Below, piece by piece: positions 1 through 13,250 of a stretch of DNA of 64,000 nt (positions are counted from its first letter, which is position 1; the number at the start of each line of letters is the position of its first letter). A program made the translations under genes and the position numbers. Source of the DNA: Rotaria socialis (taxonomy: Eukaryota; Rotifera; Eurotatoria; Philodinida; Philodinidae); NCBI GenBank assembly GCA_905331475.1, contig CAJNYU010003753.1:1-64000 (forward strand), read 5' to 3'. The notes beneath the pieces were generated by a model that worked only from the letters and a program-made list of their open reading frames with translations, was not told where the DNA came from and ran no database searches.

Positions 1-47
1 CTGCCCGGATAGCGGAAGGTATGGGTTCGATTCCCATGAAGGTCATC
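1..47 (+). other. tRNA-like 3' half (T arm and acceptor-like end)
   Basis: Positions 21-37 form a five-base-pair stem (ATGGG/CCCAT) closed by the loop TTCGATT, and GGTTCGATTCC matches the polymerase III B-box exactly. The bases before it do not fold into a normal anticodon arm with T33; they look more like a tRNA 5' end (GCCCGGATAGC) joined directly to a T arm. It is either a truncated tRNA cut by the window edge or the head of a tRNA-derived short repeat. Confidence 0.3.
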
Positions 48-59
48 TTTTTCATCGTT

Positions 60-3000
60 CTGTCACATAACATCAGTGACACTGCTTGTCTCTTTCGTTC
101 TATACATATTAGAGCCTAACATAATTTCTTATACTAATGAGGTTTCAATCAATTTTCAAACCGTTTTTATCAAAAACAACGTAAAAAGTCAAAATTTCAT
201 GGATTACACAATTCACGCTGACTATATTCGATTAAGACTTCATAAAAACTAGAGTGTAGCTGGTGCAAACTACGTTAAAACTTTTCATTGGTAATAGAGA
301 AACAAATTAAAGTCTTATGATAATAATCAAATTTGAATCCTGTATTTTTACATGAAGAGACATAATTTTTCCAAAAAAATGAGTCTACCCTAGAATGGAA
401 TCATTCCACCGCCTCTGTATCGGTGTGCTCAGGCGTTATTTAAAACAAATAACGTTCATCGACATCAAAAGTCAATTCACTGGGCCCTAGGCTGACAGTG
501 TTGAGAAGAAGAAATGCATGGACAGGATAGAAAATCGGTTGTTTGTGCCAGCAGCTGGTGGTGATATTTTAAAATAGATCTGTAAAGGGGGGTGGGAATA
601 AGTGAAACTGAACTACGAATTAGACAAAAATTAAAAGTTTCAAGTAAAAGTACTAAAAGTGAAGACAAAACATGGACAGAATGGGTCTCAAAGACCCTTA
701 AGGCGGGGGAAACGTTGAGTCTTACCTAGCCACAAAAATACAGGGTTCAGAAATATCCTGATGGTTAGCTTAAAGTTCCGTAGGGGGATCAGCTCGCTTC
801 CTTCACTGACCACATATCCAGAGCGGACTGTTTCCCGTGACCATGTCATGTAGCCGCCCATGGTTTGTGCCGTAACAATGCCCTTAGTGCCATATAAATG
901 GTCATTTGTGTCATTGTTACAGACACAGGTGAATTAAGGTTTCTAGACCCTATCCTGTCAGTCTAAGGAATAACTATTCAAAGTGGATATCATAGCACTA
1001 GTGTACTGTGTGATTAAAATTTTTCATCACGATCATGATTTTTTTTAAATAAAATTCACGATCTCGAATATTTCTATGTGATTATAAGAGGCACGAAAAC
1101 TTTTTGGTCATTCGGTACATTCAATGTTAATAGAAATTAACAGTCACAATCGATCACTCTCATTTGTATTCTAGTGGAAATTCTTTGAAAACATAAAAAA
1201 TTTTAATAAATATTTGAGATTTTGAAATTATATATTAGATTCGTGATCATGAAATCTTAATGTCGTTTATGATAACGACTACGGACACGATCACGCAGTA
1301 CACTGCATAGCACTAATACTACTATAAAGTAAAAGCGAAAAAATTAATTTAATACATTTTTGAAGTACCAAGAAGTACCAAGAAGTACGTGAAGTACGGA
1401 AGTCGCGCTTCCACCCCCCCCCCCCTTGGGGCATTCGCTCCGTAACATGTTATCACCACATTCGAGAGCTATTGGAAGAACTTCATTGATGTAAACTTCT
1501 CAAGGGGGAAAAACCGGATCGCTCTCGTATCCCGGATACGAGAATATCATGAAAATAGAAAGAATTTGAAAGTGAGATGACGTATTCACGAATCTGATTT
1601 TTTTTCCTTGGATAAAAATGGTGATGTAAAAATTACTGAGTACCACAGGTATAAGTGCATTTATGCCGTTCTATAAGTCAATATGGATGCAACATCACTG
1701 AATTTGCCTTCAATCAAAGTTGTTACGGTTTTTCTGATGTTGAAATATATAGTGGAAATAAAAGTTTTAAGACTTTTGACGTAAATTGTTGACAAACATA
1801 CTGCTTAGTTCCCAGAGTATGTGGATATTGCTGAGAACGCTATCCAGAAAAGAATCAATACGAAGAGATGCACAGCCAAATGATCATTTTTGTAATATAC
1901 TATATGAATATAGATATTCCATGAAGAAATCGTGCTAGAAAGCTGATATATTGACTGTAGTAGAATTTCATAAAGCAGTTTCTGTGACAAAAATGTAATG
2001 CTCTAAATACTTGAAAATACTATACTGTCAAGAACAGATTTCACAAAATACTTTATCAATAGAAGTTTTATTGGTGTGATTTTGAGATACATAATAAATA
2101 CCGTAAAGTTCTGCAAGAGTTAACATGAGATCTCCTAGAATATATTTAGGTGACCCTTTTTCCGCTGAAAATATACTCGAATTCACTTGAAAATTAATTG
2201 AAAACTTTCATAAAGTAAAATAAAGACTATTCAGTAGAAATCAGTATATAACCTTCTATAGGTTCTCCCAAAGACTCCTCTAAAGAGAAAAAGAATGAAA
2301 TTTTCTGAAAATCTCCGTGAAAATATACGAGGATTTTATAAAAACTTGTTCAAATAAGGATCGCAAGACGTACGAGAAATTCTCAGATGGATTCTTTTTT
2401 ATTTTCAAAAGAGTTTATCAAATTAGGCCGAGTCTCAGGTGCTGATTTATACTAGATAACATTTATTTCATATTGCACAGTTTTTCTATGAACGTTTGAA
2501 TGACGCGGAGTATAATTTGTTACAGAAAATCAATTACAGTTGAGTATCTTTGAATAAGGTTCGAAGAATCAGTCTACAAGATGTCAGACCAATTTTAGCA
2601 TTGCTTCATAATGTTCAGTTCACATTTTATAGTCGGCGCTCACAATTGGAGGGCAAATATGTTCCATGAGGCTGCTCGTCTAATAAGAATATTTATTTCA
2701 AATCTAGAATCGGTTTCTACGACCTTTTCGTTTAATCTTCTGAATTTTTGCTATTCATGCACGTTGGGATCGGTTTATTGGGCATCAAATCATTATACTA
2801 ATTACATTTATTTATTGATTTCGAGAAGAATCAAACTACGATACTAGGGTATTAGGATCTTGACAAACCCTCATAAATACAAAAGTGAATTCATCCCATC
2901 GAGATTTTTAATCTACTTTTTTTGTATTAGAGGATTTCATTTTCATATGTTTAAACAATAGAAAGTAATAGATTTCCCTCAACAGTGTATCTTTCTATCA

Positions 3001-6000
3001 TGGACTATTTGTTTCTTGCGATTTTTGATAGTTTTCTAGTGTTAAGAATCACTAGACTTTTGTTTTACTATACTGGTGTATTTTAGTTGGTTTTTTTTAA
3101 ATCAATTACTTTAGGATCTATGTCTAATCCACCAGAATGTCTTGTATACGCATTAGCTCGTTTTCAATCGAAAGTTAAGAAAATATTTCTGTTCAACATT
3201 CATTTCAACTGAGGATTCTTTATAGCCAAGTCTCTGATTCATAAAATCATCGCTGTGTAGTAGAATGTTAAAAATATAAGTGCTTATAAAATATATCGAA
3301 CTACACAAAAAACAGTTGTGGATATCATTATTTTAAATTCTGAAAAAAGGTTTAAAAAATTTCTTGTGACAACAAGTAGAAAATAGTTAGCAACAGACAT
3401 ATCTGTTTTGAAGAAAAAAGACGAACAATGAGGTTATAATAAATTTTCTTAGTCAGCGTTTCTATAGAGTACTTGCTGACAACATCTCAATAAAAAGAAA
3501 CTCAGATTTGTTTTATAAAACAAGAAAACAATCGGATTTTGAGCAGTTTCATAGGCCATATAAACTATCTCAAGAGCCAAGATTTCTGCTCAAGAAATTA
3601 TTCAACAAGATGTTTTTATGAGTAGAATTTCAGCTCTGTAACATGACTAAATTATGAGATATATGTATCCAACAAGTCTAAAAATGAGCATTCCATTATT
3701 TAACTGACAGTAATGATCAATTTATTCAAATTTGATTCATCTCACCTTATTTGTATACGATAGGCGGATCAACTTGTCATGTATTCATGTTAAACATTTC
3801 GACTAAAATGAATGTATGTTGTTGAAAAATGCATGTGGACATACATAATCACAAAAAGAGTAGCTTTTAGCAATTATGTTCTCATAAAATTTAAACACCT
3901 TATTAACGGAATGATATTTTTTCAAAAAATTTCTATGCATATATGAAAGTGAGCAAAGTCAAACAATTTCGATTGAAAACAAGTTCAGTCTTTACTTGTG
4001 TGAGACGATCTATATACCTATAGGTTCGGTCAAATATTTTTTACAGATCGAATCAACGCTATAAACAAGTAGATTTAGCTGGCACTGTGCAAATAGAATT
4101 ATTATTTCTCTTAGATTAAATCCATTTCACTCTATGAAAAAATGTGCTCATACCAGAAATAAAGGACAAAAAAAACATAAAACATTCTTGAAATCGAATG
4201 AAATTTTCACCAGCATTGATTTATCATACTCATTTTACATCCATCTTACATATTTTGAATTTTTCGATGAAACCAGCTCGTATCCTCGGTATCTGACAAT
4301 TATGATAATGAACTTGATCCAAAATAGAGAAAGAAAATTCATTCATGTTCTTCAAATTCATAAGAACGATACTACTTGATAGTTATGACAGTGAATTTAA
4401 TTTACGCCCAACAAACGAATTGTACAATATTGAGTTTTTTGGAATTTTATCCGATTAGTGATACTCAAGTAATTTGACATTGAGTTGATCATATACGCTG
4501 TAAACTAGAAAATAATTTATATAGTGTAATAAAACATTCTAGCAAAGTCCATACGGATTTCATTTCATAATGAAGGTTAAACACAACAAATAAATATTGA
4601 GTAGTATTTTTCATACAACATCATAAATAAGAAAAATATTTAACTATTTTAAAAGCATTTTGATCAGAAACAAACACTCAAAATACAATACTCAAGCTTA
4701 AACATGCAAATACTATGTAACAGTAACAGCCCAAATACAGTTTGAATACCATGAAAGAGTACAAATATCGATTTTATATTCAGAAAATTCTATTTCTAAT
4801 ATTCTTGTGAGTCATCAGAAATAAATCACTATTATCTGTCTGTTCATAAAAAAAATGGACTAACTCACGCGGTATCTGAAAAAAATTTATTTATCAACTA
4901 GCTACAGTGGCTGGGTAAAATAATGAATACACAACACTGTCGATTGACTTATATACACGGTCGAACAATGACTATATAGCTGTCATTATTTAAAGGATTA
5001 TTCAAAAACCAGTAAGGGATTTCTGAGTTTTTGTAGAATCTATATTGATTTTCTACAGAATAGAATTAAAATAAAATTTACGGTGTAGAATAAATTTTTG
5101 AAGGTCCATCGAGTTGACCATGAAATATAGCAGCCTTTTTACTTTTTTGTTCACACAAGTATGGATAAGGGATATGACATTTGCACTGCCGATGCCTGGA
5201 CGAGAAAAGATCTATTCAGTATCTTGACTGAATCACTACGTTTTTTTTTTTGAAAACTAGTTTTGCCCATATTTCAACCGACTAAAAAATGAATATTTTT
5301 TGAATCCTTTACTACAATTGGCACTAAAGCATAAAAAACTATGTTTACATATACACACCGTAAATGGTTTTGTACGAAGTGTATCGAGCCGGAAAATGCT
5401 ACAAGGAAAGATGCAAACTGAAAATTTTCGTGGAAAATATACGAAACCTCTCATTGCTCAGTCTAAGACGGACGAAATCTTCAGTTAGAAATCGGAACCA
5501 TCAGTCATTTGGTCGATATGCTTCGAAATTTTGTTTAATTTTGAGAAACTATAGACCAGTTTACGAAACTAAAGCCGTTTGGTAAAAAAAGGTACTGAGC
5601 CAATGAAGTTCGGCAATAAACCTATTTTTTTAGTGTGGATCGATTCTTGATGAGCACATTAGTTGTAATCAATTAAATATTCAAGAAGCGGTCATTATTT
5701 GATTTGTAATTTAATTAATTAAAATGTGTATCATGGTGCGAGGGAAGAGCACAACTTTCTATCTCATATACTTCAACACTCTTTTTAGATCGTGTTTTAC
5801 AAAACACAGCAGGTGAATATCATACTTCGGCTAATCATAGGGGGAGAAAATATAAGAATACTGGAAGAACTTGAGTAAAAGTTTGTATGGCTACCAAAGT
5901 AATCGTAGATTACGCCACCCACCAGCACCAGGCATCGATGAATTATGGAGAACCGAGAGAAATTTCCTTCCAAGTACGAATGCTCGCACTTTTAAGTATT

Positions 6001-6200
6001 ATATTAGTACTCTATACACGAATTATTGTGATATGGAAAGTTGAACGAAACAGCAGCCTAGTCTAATTTATATTTAGCAGAATGATAAACTCGCTTATGT
6101 TTGTAACGGAAATGGAGAGGATTTGGGGAGCTAATAACGTCTAGCTTTTATGCTTACACTCACGATTTTTTCCTAAAATGATAAGAATTCCAGAAAAAGC
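60..6200. other. Gene-poor, mostly A+T-rich DNA
   Basis: I see no open frame with protein-like composition or splice structure. A more G+C-rich patch lies at about 660-950 and contains a short inverted repeat (GTAACAATG near 880, CATTGTTAC near 912). A small tandem repeat of AAGAAGTACC lies at 1,361-1,397 and a C12 homopolymer at 1,414-1,425. Confidence 0.5.
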
Positions 6201-8900
6201 GATTAAGTCCGTTGGTGTTCTTCTTAAAAAATTAATGCTTTTGTTTTATTTGATTCGCAATGGTGTAGATGTGTCTTTATCGCAGTCTTGCTTTTCAGGC
6301 ATGAACTATTATTTCAAGTGACAGTAGTAACAAAAGTCATGAGAAATTGAGAGAGGTAGGACATGTGGATAGACAGCTATTTATTCAAGCATATGTGACT
6401 CATATAGAGAGAATCAGATCAATTATTGAAGCGATCATTACACATGTTGCTCAGTTATATACTTCCAGTGCAGAATAATAGTCTACACATCTTTACAGAT
6501 TGGCTTCTTTCACTTGTGATGATATAATTTTTGAACAAACTATAATGACAGGTTGCAAAATTATGATCGATTATTTTTTGGGTACTCAGGTGATGCTTAC
6601 GACTGCATCATCTGATAAAAAACTACACAGTTGATGAATATTCTAAACCAATCATTTATTCATGAATATGATGAATCTACTGATATTACTTCAGGTTCGA
6701 TGTGGTGACTCGGTATCACACAGCAAATGAATAAGTATGATCATTTTTATGTTCACCTATTGCACTTATGAAACGCAGATTTGAAACTAGTGAACTAAGC
6801 GATCGTTACATAGTAAATGAATCATTTCAAAAAATATTTTCACTTATTTTTTTCATTTTGACTCAAATGATATGCTTTGAGAAAAACTCATTATTGATTA
6901 CATGCCAAAAGAATGTTTTTAACGCTTGGTAAAATGGTTACATTTACTTATTTCCATATTGTTTAAATTATTGATAGACATTTAGTAAACCAATTGAATA
7001 TCGAATAAAATATGAATAGCAACAAAGCATAATTCGTTCTATTATGATAATTCAATAGAAGTTTAGCCTTTGAATGCCTCATTTGATAGGGATTCCATAA
7101 TATAAACGAACAAGCGTATTGTAATTGTTCTATTCGTCTATGTTGTCATCTCGTGTTCAAAGTAATAGCGAAGTTTATTTTTTTGATGAACAGATGCTAG
7201 ATGAATGATGTAAATCATAGTTTCATTCATTTATCTTTTCGATATTCATATGACAGATGGTGCATTGTCACGTCTATCAAAGATTGCATTCTACACAAAT
7301 GATTTTCACCAAAGCCGTGTTCATTAAATATCCTTCATCCAAACAACAATATTAATGAATAGTTACATGGATTGAAGATGCGTTACTCTTGAATATTCAT
7401 GACCGGTGTTTCATTCGTTTATGCCATGGATTTCTTGCGCTTTATTTCGACTCATATAATTGATTAAAAATCTAATGGTAAATGAATAGTGCTTCTCCAA
7501 AAATGTTATACGTTTATTTCCACTCATATACAAATCACTGTTTCAAACCGAGAAGTTGATTACTAATCACAAGATTGATGAATGATATTGACGCGAAAGT
7601 TGTACAAATATTTGATGGACCACGAAATCGAACATCGATACTCTTTCGTTCAGACATGATGAGATGGCAAGTAAATACCAGTTTTCCAATCTTCATTTTT
7701 CCAATTTTGCTGTTCAATGATATGGTATGAATTAAACTAACGTTTTACAATAAATCTACACTCAAATAATTGCACAATAGATGACCGATCACAATTGTTG
7801 AAATGAACATGCCCACCTATTGCACGTACTTGATACATAATACCTGGAGCCAATGAATCGTTCAACGATCTCATGAAAATGAAATGATTGTTATTGCGCA
7901 GATATTCTTCAGTTATTTTACTTGTACTGACATGTCGCTGCAGAGTAGTGAGAACAATCAATAATGACATGAACAAAGAATCGCCAGTACCCAATAGTTG
8001 TGTTCCTTATTTTTGTGCTCTCTTCGAGGATGTATTAGCAGATATTTGAAAATCAGTAACACAAATAAAATGTATGAGCGTTTTCCATTGGTCGTGACGG
8101 CTCTGTTCATCTATTTTACTGACATATAGTCAATGATACAAAAGCAGTCGAAGTGTTTTTAGATTTATCGATTAAATGAATAATTATCATTGCCAGTGAG
8201 TTCTGTGGACTTATTTTGTCATAAAAAATGTAAATATTTCAATGGTGTATCATATGGATATTCTCATATGGCAAATGAATGAAAGAAAAACTGCCAATTA
8301 TCCTGTTTATCTACGTCAAGTATTTCAAATTGAAATTACCGACGTTATAAATGAAACGAATATAGTCAGTAAAATGAATTAATTCAATCAAGATTTAGTT
8401 CGCTTATTTTCGTGCTACATTCTGAAAAGGGATAATTTCTAGGCTGATTCAAGATGATATGTACAACGAATACCTATAACGACATTTGTGACATTGGGCG
8501 CAATTTTTTCATTCAGAAACATTGCCTTTCACGAATCAAATCGTTCGTTTCTGACAAAACATTGGAGTTTGCATGAACAATGAATAATTCTTAGGATGAC
8601 TAAGTTCTCTTATGGTTTATTTTTTCCATGAAATTTAAAAATTCTTTGATAAGTCACAATTCACACAGAAAGTGAATAAGTAGGACGACCTTTAATACGC
8701 TATTCAACTATTTTTCTTCTTACAAACTTTACTTCTACTATGATTAATTATAGACAAATCATAGAATTTATGGTCGTTCATGACAAATGTTGTATTCGTC
8801 TACTTTATTCTATATTCAGCTGACATTTCAAGATGATTTTATGACCGTTGACCATTTGGCATATAAATAATTTCGACGCAATTCGTTGCATGTGCCAGGT
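6200..8900. repeat. Highly diverged tandem array, unit about 97 bp
   Basis: Two short motifs recur with a spacing near 90-108 bp. One is AAATGAATAA-like (for example near 6725, 6816, 7484, 8168, 8270, 8369, 8577, 8670). The other is TTYRTTTATTTTCGTGC-like (near 6747, 6841, 6943, 7034, 7126, 7222, 7318, 7408, 7505, 7999, 8107, 8203, 8305, 8398, 8791). One unit shares CACCTATTGCAC exactly between 6754 and 7815. The rest of each unit is barely alignable, so this looks like an old decaying satellite. No coding frame survives through it. Confidence 0.5.
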
Positions 8901-10050
8901 GCAGCAAATTCTCCGGGTACTAAATGAAAATATCAGACAGTTATACAATCAGTCAGAGGTACAAGTTATGAGCTTAGAATAAGTTTTTTAGAAGGATGGC
9001 GATAAACTAGAAATGATATGAGTCAATAAACGGTACATAGCTTCTATCAAACTTACGAGTCAGAGATGGAAAAACAGTTCATGCTTAAAAGAATCATGCA
9101 GAACTGAAAAACCATATTCCCCAGTGACAATGATTTGAAGTAAAACAAACTAATTTCATAGAGATCCTGAGTAAGAGTGAAACTATCAAATCCCCACTAC
9201 TGCAACAGCGATGACATCATCGTAGTGATCATCCTATGTACGCAATCTTTGTAGCAACCTATCACTGTTCGGCCGCCCGTCAAGACACAAATCCTGGCCA
9301 CATTTAATAGAACTATCTAAAATTCTTTGCAACTAGCAAGATTTACTTATTGTACGTGCAAAAAAACAGTGCAATTAAAATGTCGCGAAGACTTTCGACA
9401 CACTGGAGACATTTTGTACATACATAGTACTAGAGGACTTTCGGGAAATGGGAAAGCCTAAAAATTCATTTGATTGAAAGATTTTAAAGAATCCTAACAA
9501 AAAAATCAGAGAAAGAAAAGAGATTTGAATCGCATGAGTATTTCTATAGTTGAATAAACATAGAAGATTCTAAGAATGACAGTGATGTTAGCAATTGAAA
9601 TACTTTTGGCTTTAAGCATACTCGAAGGCTGCTAAGATTAAATTGGATTGGATTGAAGGAGCTTGTGAAATCGAAAATATCATGAAATTTGAAGAGACGA
9701 TAAAATGAAAGGAAAGGAAGAAATATATATGGAATCCATGAGTGACAAAACATTCAAACAGTTCCATACAGTGTAAGATTTAAAGGAAACATCTAAATCA
9801 GAGAAATGTTGAGAGTAATGAACGTACTGCTACAAAAAAAACCATGAATTTGATGAAATACCTCCCAGGAATATGGAAATTGCAGCATGCCATATGTACA
9901 TTCGTCCTATAAATCATTTATGACTGACCGATGTGTGACACGGATACCTGGCGTTGAAGATACAAGGACTTAGAAAACTATTATTTTCATTCACACCTCT
10001 TCCACCCTGCTGTTTATTGGGAAAAGGTTGTAGCATCGCTCTTAATTAGA
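8900..10050. other. Gene-less stretch
   Basis: No supported gene or repeat was seen. Open frames here are short and have no protein-like features. Confidence 0.4.
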
Positions 10051-10052
10051 CC

Positions 10053-10230
10053 CTTCCCCCACAATAAAAGACATCGGATCTTCTATTATGTTCCAGTGGG
10101 GTCTTCTATTAAGAACCACATTTTTTCCTAATACTTTATTTAAAACGTTTTTCAGAAAACTAACATGATTTTCAGTTTACTAATTACAAAAAATTAATTA
10201 AATAAAGGGGGTATTCTATAAAGGAGGAGG
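10053..10230 (+). mobile_element. C-rich-ended small DNA transposon, copy A
   Basis: The segment starts CCCCCACAATAAAAGAC and ends TTCTATAAAGGAGGAGG, which is an imperfect inverted copy of the start. It matches copy B at 13,807-14,135 along both flanks, including TTCTATTA, AGAACC/GAATC and AAAAAATTAATTAA. Copy A lacks about 140 bp from the middle of copy B. Two copies with matching ends and different middles fit a non-autonomous element (MITE). No target duplication was identified. Confidence 0.6.
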
Positions 10231-10709
10231 CTTAGTTCGAAGCTATTACAGGTAAAGACACGTGAGGAATACTGGAAAATTCAATTATGACCTCAACTCT
10301 TGTGAAATAGAAACTAGAAAAAATGGAGCTTTTGGAGTTGGAATCAGCATTGTACATGTCCTCAGAACGGTAGTTCCCATATAAAAGGACGTGGTTTCTC
10401 AACTTACTGAGTAAAATATAGAGTACAATAAATGTTACGCAGATTAAACATTAACTTCCAAACAGAACAACTAATGAATTCCTCAAACGGATCATACTCA
10501 AAGAATCAATCGAAACAATAACTTGAACGGAGGAATAAGGAAATGATTACTTTTATTCTTAATAATACAACTGCTTTTTGTATCAGCTCTGAAGAGTTCA
10601 GATAAAAAATATCTCAGGCAGGTGAAACTAGTTAAAAGTTCATTTTTAGCAGTGAAAATATTTTCAAGTAAATTTGAAGTCGAAAAATTCTTCGAAATGT
10701 AGAGAATAC

Positions 10710-10860
10710 ATCCTATTCCGCAATATTGAACATTCCTGAATCAGTTCCGCTCACGCAACCAATTCCATCTAATTCCGGTAATTCCGCTTCTCACTTCCAA
10801 CACAGTTTCGGAATTCCGTTTATCTCTTCCGACTCAATTCCGAAATTCAGTGCATCCGCA
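10710..10860. repeat. ATTCCG-rich degenerate repeat tract
   Basis: About ten copies of ATTCCG or TTCCG variants lie within 150 bp at irregular spacing, ending just before a telomere-like CACCCACACCCACAC tract at 10,868-10,885. A 99-codon frame runs through it, but its S/P/F-rich sequence is a product of the repeat, so I do not call a gene. Confidence 0.4.
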
Positions 10861-10867
10861 TTGACAC

Positions 10868-10885
10868 TACACCCACACCCACACT
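10868..10885 (-). repeat. Telomere-like tract (C-rich on +)
   Basis: The tract reads ACACCCACACCCACACTC on the plus strand, i.e. TGTGGG-type hexamers on the minus strand. From memory, TGTGGG is the telomeric unit in the bdelloid Adineta vaga. Similar tracts lie elsewhere in the window. Confidence 0.45.
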
Positions 10886-11597
10886 CTAGCGGAGCTGTCT
10901 CAGATAGTAATTTCGCTACGTCTGAGATCAAAGCATTTCATTGGACACTGCTATGCATCTTTCATCGAACTACAAGGAAAACAATTGAGTATCCCCGTGT
11001 ACTTTCCGATATATTGCAAGTATGACACGTATTGCTTGTTGCAATATATTCAAAAATAGCGGCTCAGGTCAAGGTTTCAGCGCATTTATCATCAAATAGT
11101 AATGAGGATATTTGTTTATTTTACTTAGTATTAGTGATGCTCTTATTAAAACTCAAGACAGGTGGATCTAAAGATCTAGCCGACTTGAACTCATATAATC
11201 ATGATTAGACCACTACAATGCAGTTCTCACTAGATTATCTATCTATCTCTTAGTGTAGTTTTCACCGATAATGTTTCGAGAAATAGACTATTAAGAATAA
11301 AAGGTATGGAAATTTATAAGCTCGATATAGTTCATTGCGATGACTATATATTGCTGTATGTACGAAAGATATTGGTTAATGAATAGTTCGCAGAGAAACG
11401 ACGAATTATTCGAGATACGAAATACCTGACTGTTACGCTGATTCGCACAGAAGTCTACACTACTATAACTGACGCCAAGTAAATAGGTCAGTTTTTTTTA
11501 TCTTTGTGCATTTTCAGATATTCAAATATTCATTCCGTAGAATGAAGTATAAACTAGATATAATTTGTTCAAAATAGTAATCCAAACTCTCTTCTAT

Positions 11598-12470
11598 TTA
11601 TAATAAGTCAGTACCTGACAATTTTTTTCCAGTTTGTTTTGATGTTACACTAGATGAAGCTGATGAGATAGACTTCGTTTGATTGCCTGTTGTTTGCGAG
11701 CCAGAATTGATATTTTTCTTGGCTGATTGTTTTGAGGTTGGTACGGAAATAGGTTCAAGTAAAGGATAGATTGGATCTATTTCTTTTAGCTGTATTATAT
11801 ACAGCCCATTGCCAGAATCAAGGCAGGATTTAACTTGAAATTGTCTGGCAGGAAGCAGGAGAATTTCATCTTCTTTCTGCACAAATGAATGGTTCTTAAT
11901 ATTTTTTCCCGTATGACAATCGATTTGAAATAGAGTACGAGTTCCAGTTTTACCAAAAAACATTTCACATTCCAGCACCTGCACGGATGAGGTACAAGAT
12001 GAGAACCCCCACCAAATGAAAGTACTGCCTCCTGGATATTCTGCACGGAAGTCTGCTCGTACTCCTCGATTAACGAAATGTCGTTCGGATGGTAGGCGAG
12101 CCAGTGCGGTCAGGACAAGTCGTAAATACAGAAACCAAGGGTTGAGTTTCTGTCTATCCTCTGACCGTAATATTTCATTGAGAATGACATAAAGAGAATT
12201 TTTATGAGGGATCGATTCGTACGTATAGAGCATTATCGAAGCAGACTCGTCAGTTGTTAATCCATCTGCTGGATTTTGACAGTTCTGTTTCACGATGAAT
12301 ACGTTACGTTCAACTTTCGGTACGATGTTAACGAGAGGTTGTACTGCTTCTTCGATTGATACAAGTGGCATATCTTCATACCCTTCGATTGGAGCTAGCA
12401 TTCGCTTAGGTAATGCACCAAAATCAGCGAAGCGAAGAGAAGCTGATTTATCACCATTTCCAGCAGCCAT
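11598..12470 (-). CDS. NAD+:arginine mono-ADP-ribosyltransferase-like protein
   Basis: This 290-residue protein has the three-part signature of arginine-specific (R-S-E class, ecto-ART-like) transferases: a catalytic-type Arg at about 135 (VNRGV), a Ser-rich strand at 154-162 (WGFSSCTSS, in place of the usual STS), and an ExE pair at 200-202 (EDE). Family members transfer ADP-ribose from NAD+ to arginine. No signal peptide or membrane anchor is visible, so a cytosolic protein is likely. The last 50 residues are Ser/Thr/Lys-rich and look disordered. The bases just before the ATG (TTTAG on the coding strand) resemble a 3' splice site, so a 5' non-coding exon is possible. Telomere-like tracts lie on both sides, in opposite orientation. 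The family call is fairly sure; activity is inferred. Confidence 0.8.
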   Translation of the reverse strand: MAAGNGDKSASLRFADFGALPKRMLAPIEGYEDMPLVSIEEAVQPLVNIVPKVERNVFIVKQNCQNPADGLTTDESASIMLYTYESIPHKNSLYVILNEILRSEDRQKLNPWFLYLRLVLTALARLPSERHFVNRGVRADFRAEYPGGSTFIWWGFSSCTSSVQVLECEMFFGKTGTRTLFQIDCHTGKNIKNHSFVQKEDEILLLPARQFQVKSCLDSGNGLYIIQLKEIDPIYPLLEPISVPTSKQSAKKNINSGSQTTGNQTKSISSASSSVTSKQTGKKLSGTDLL

Positions 12471-12663
12471 TCTAAAGCTTACAACCTATGAAAAAGAAGC
12501 TGTTAGAACAATCCGTGTGGGGTTGAAGATATGAAGCACGATGTGATGATTGTTACTAACTGTTGAAAAATTGACCTTTCTTATGCATATTGAGGCATAT
12601 TTCTATATCTTCATATACTTTACAGTCTAGAAGTTCAACAAGGAAATATCAAGTAAATATCCG

Positions 12664-12692
12664 ATGGGTGTGGGTGTGAACGTGGGTGTAGA
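12664..12692 (+). repeat. Telomere-like tract (G-rich on +)
   Basis: Variants of GTGTGGG and GTGGGT run through 29 bp upstream of the ADP-ribosyltransferase gene. A 173-codon plus-strand frame starts here, but its first residues are repeat-encoded and it has no recognisable domain. Confidence 0.45.
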
Positions 12693-13175
12693 TGGTAATG
12701 CAGAGAAAGACTTGAACAATGATGATCACACTCACACACTGAAGACGTGCAGAACATTAAAGATTTATTGCTTTGGCATCTATGGCAAAGTAGCATGTTG
12801 CTGTGTGAGACTGTTTTTTGAAACAGTCAATAGGTTTCTTCAAAGATCTTGCCAGATGAAGGAATCCGATGTTCGCCCGATAGGATTCCGGTTTGAGGAA
12901 TCAGTAACGGACCCGAGAGTCATATTCCCATACAAATCCATTGATATCCGGCTATCGGAGCTGAAGAGAATTCCAGCACCAGGGCTCGAATCAGTTACCA
13001 GTCAGATCCGATCAAAAACTGAGGATGTGGTTTCACTCATCTATGCATTTCTGAGAAGTTTGTTTCGGACCACACAAGCATTCATTTCGAAAGATTTATC
13101 CGAAATTATTTTCAAGATCCACATTGTCCCCATACTACACTCTAAAAAAAGGCTCTGTTCGAAACCCCCGAAAAA

Positions 13176-13250
13176 GGGTGGGTGAGGGTGTAGTTGGGTG
13201 TGGATAGGAATGTTTTTTTCTAAACCTATACGCACACCCACACCCTCTTG
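13176..13250. repeat. Telomere-like tracts forming an inverted repeat
   Basis: A G-rich run at 13,176-13,206 (GGGTGGGTGAGGGTG, GGGTGTGGATAGG) is followed by its imperfect inverse, CCTATACGCACACCCACACCC, at 13,226-13,246. The loop is short and T-rich. It could form a hairpin or be a head-to-head join of two tracts. Confidence 0.5.

Noticed and set aside
10726..11025. 99-codon plus-strand open frame, S/P/F-rich
   Set aside because: The residues are a by-product of the ATTCCG repeat tract.
12664..13185. 173-codon plus-strand open frame
   Set aside because: Its start is encoded by the telomere-like repeat, the rest has no domain or splice logic, and composition is not like nearby genes.
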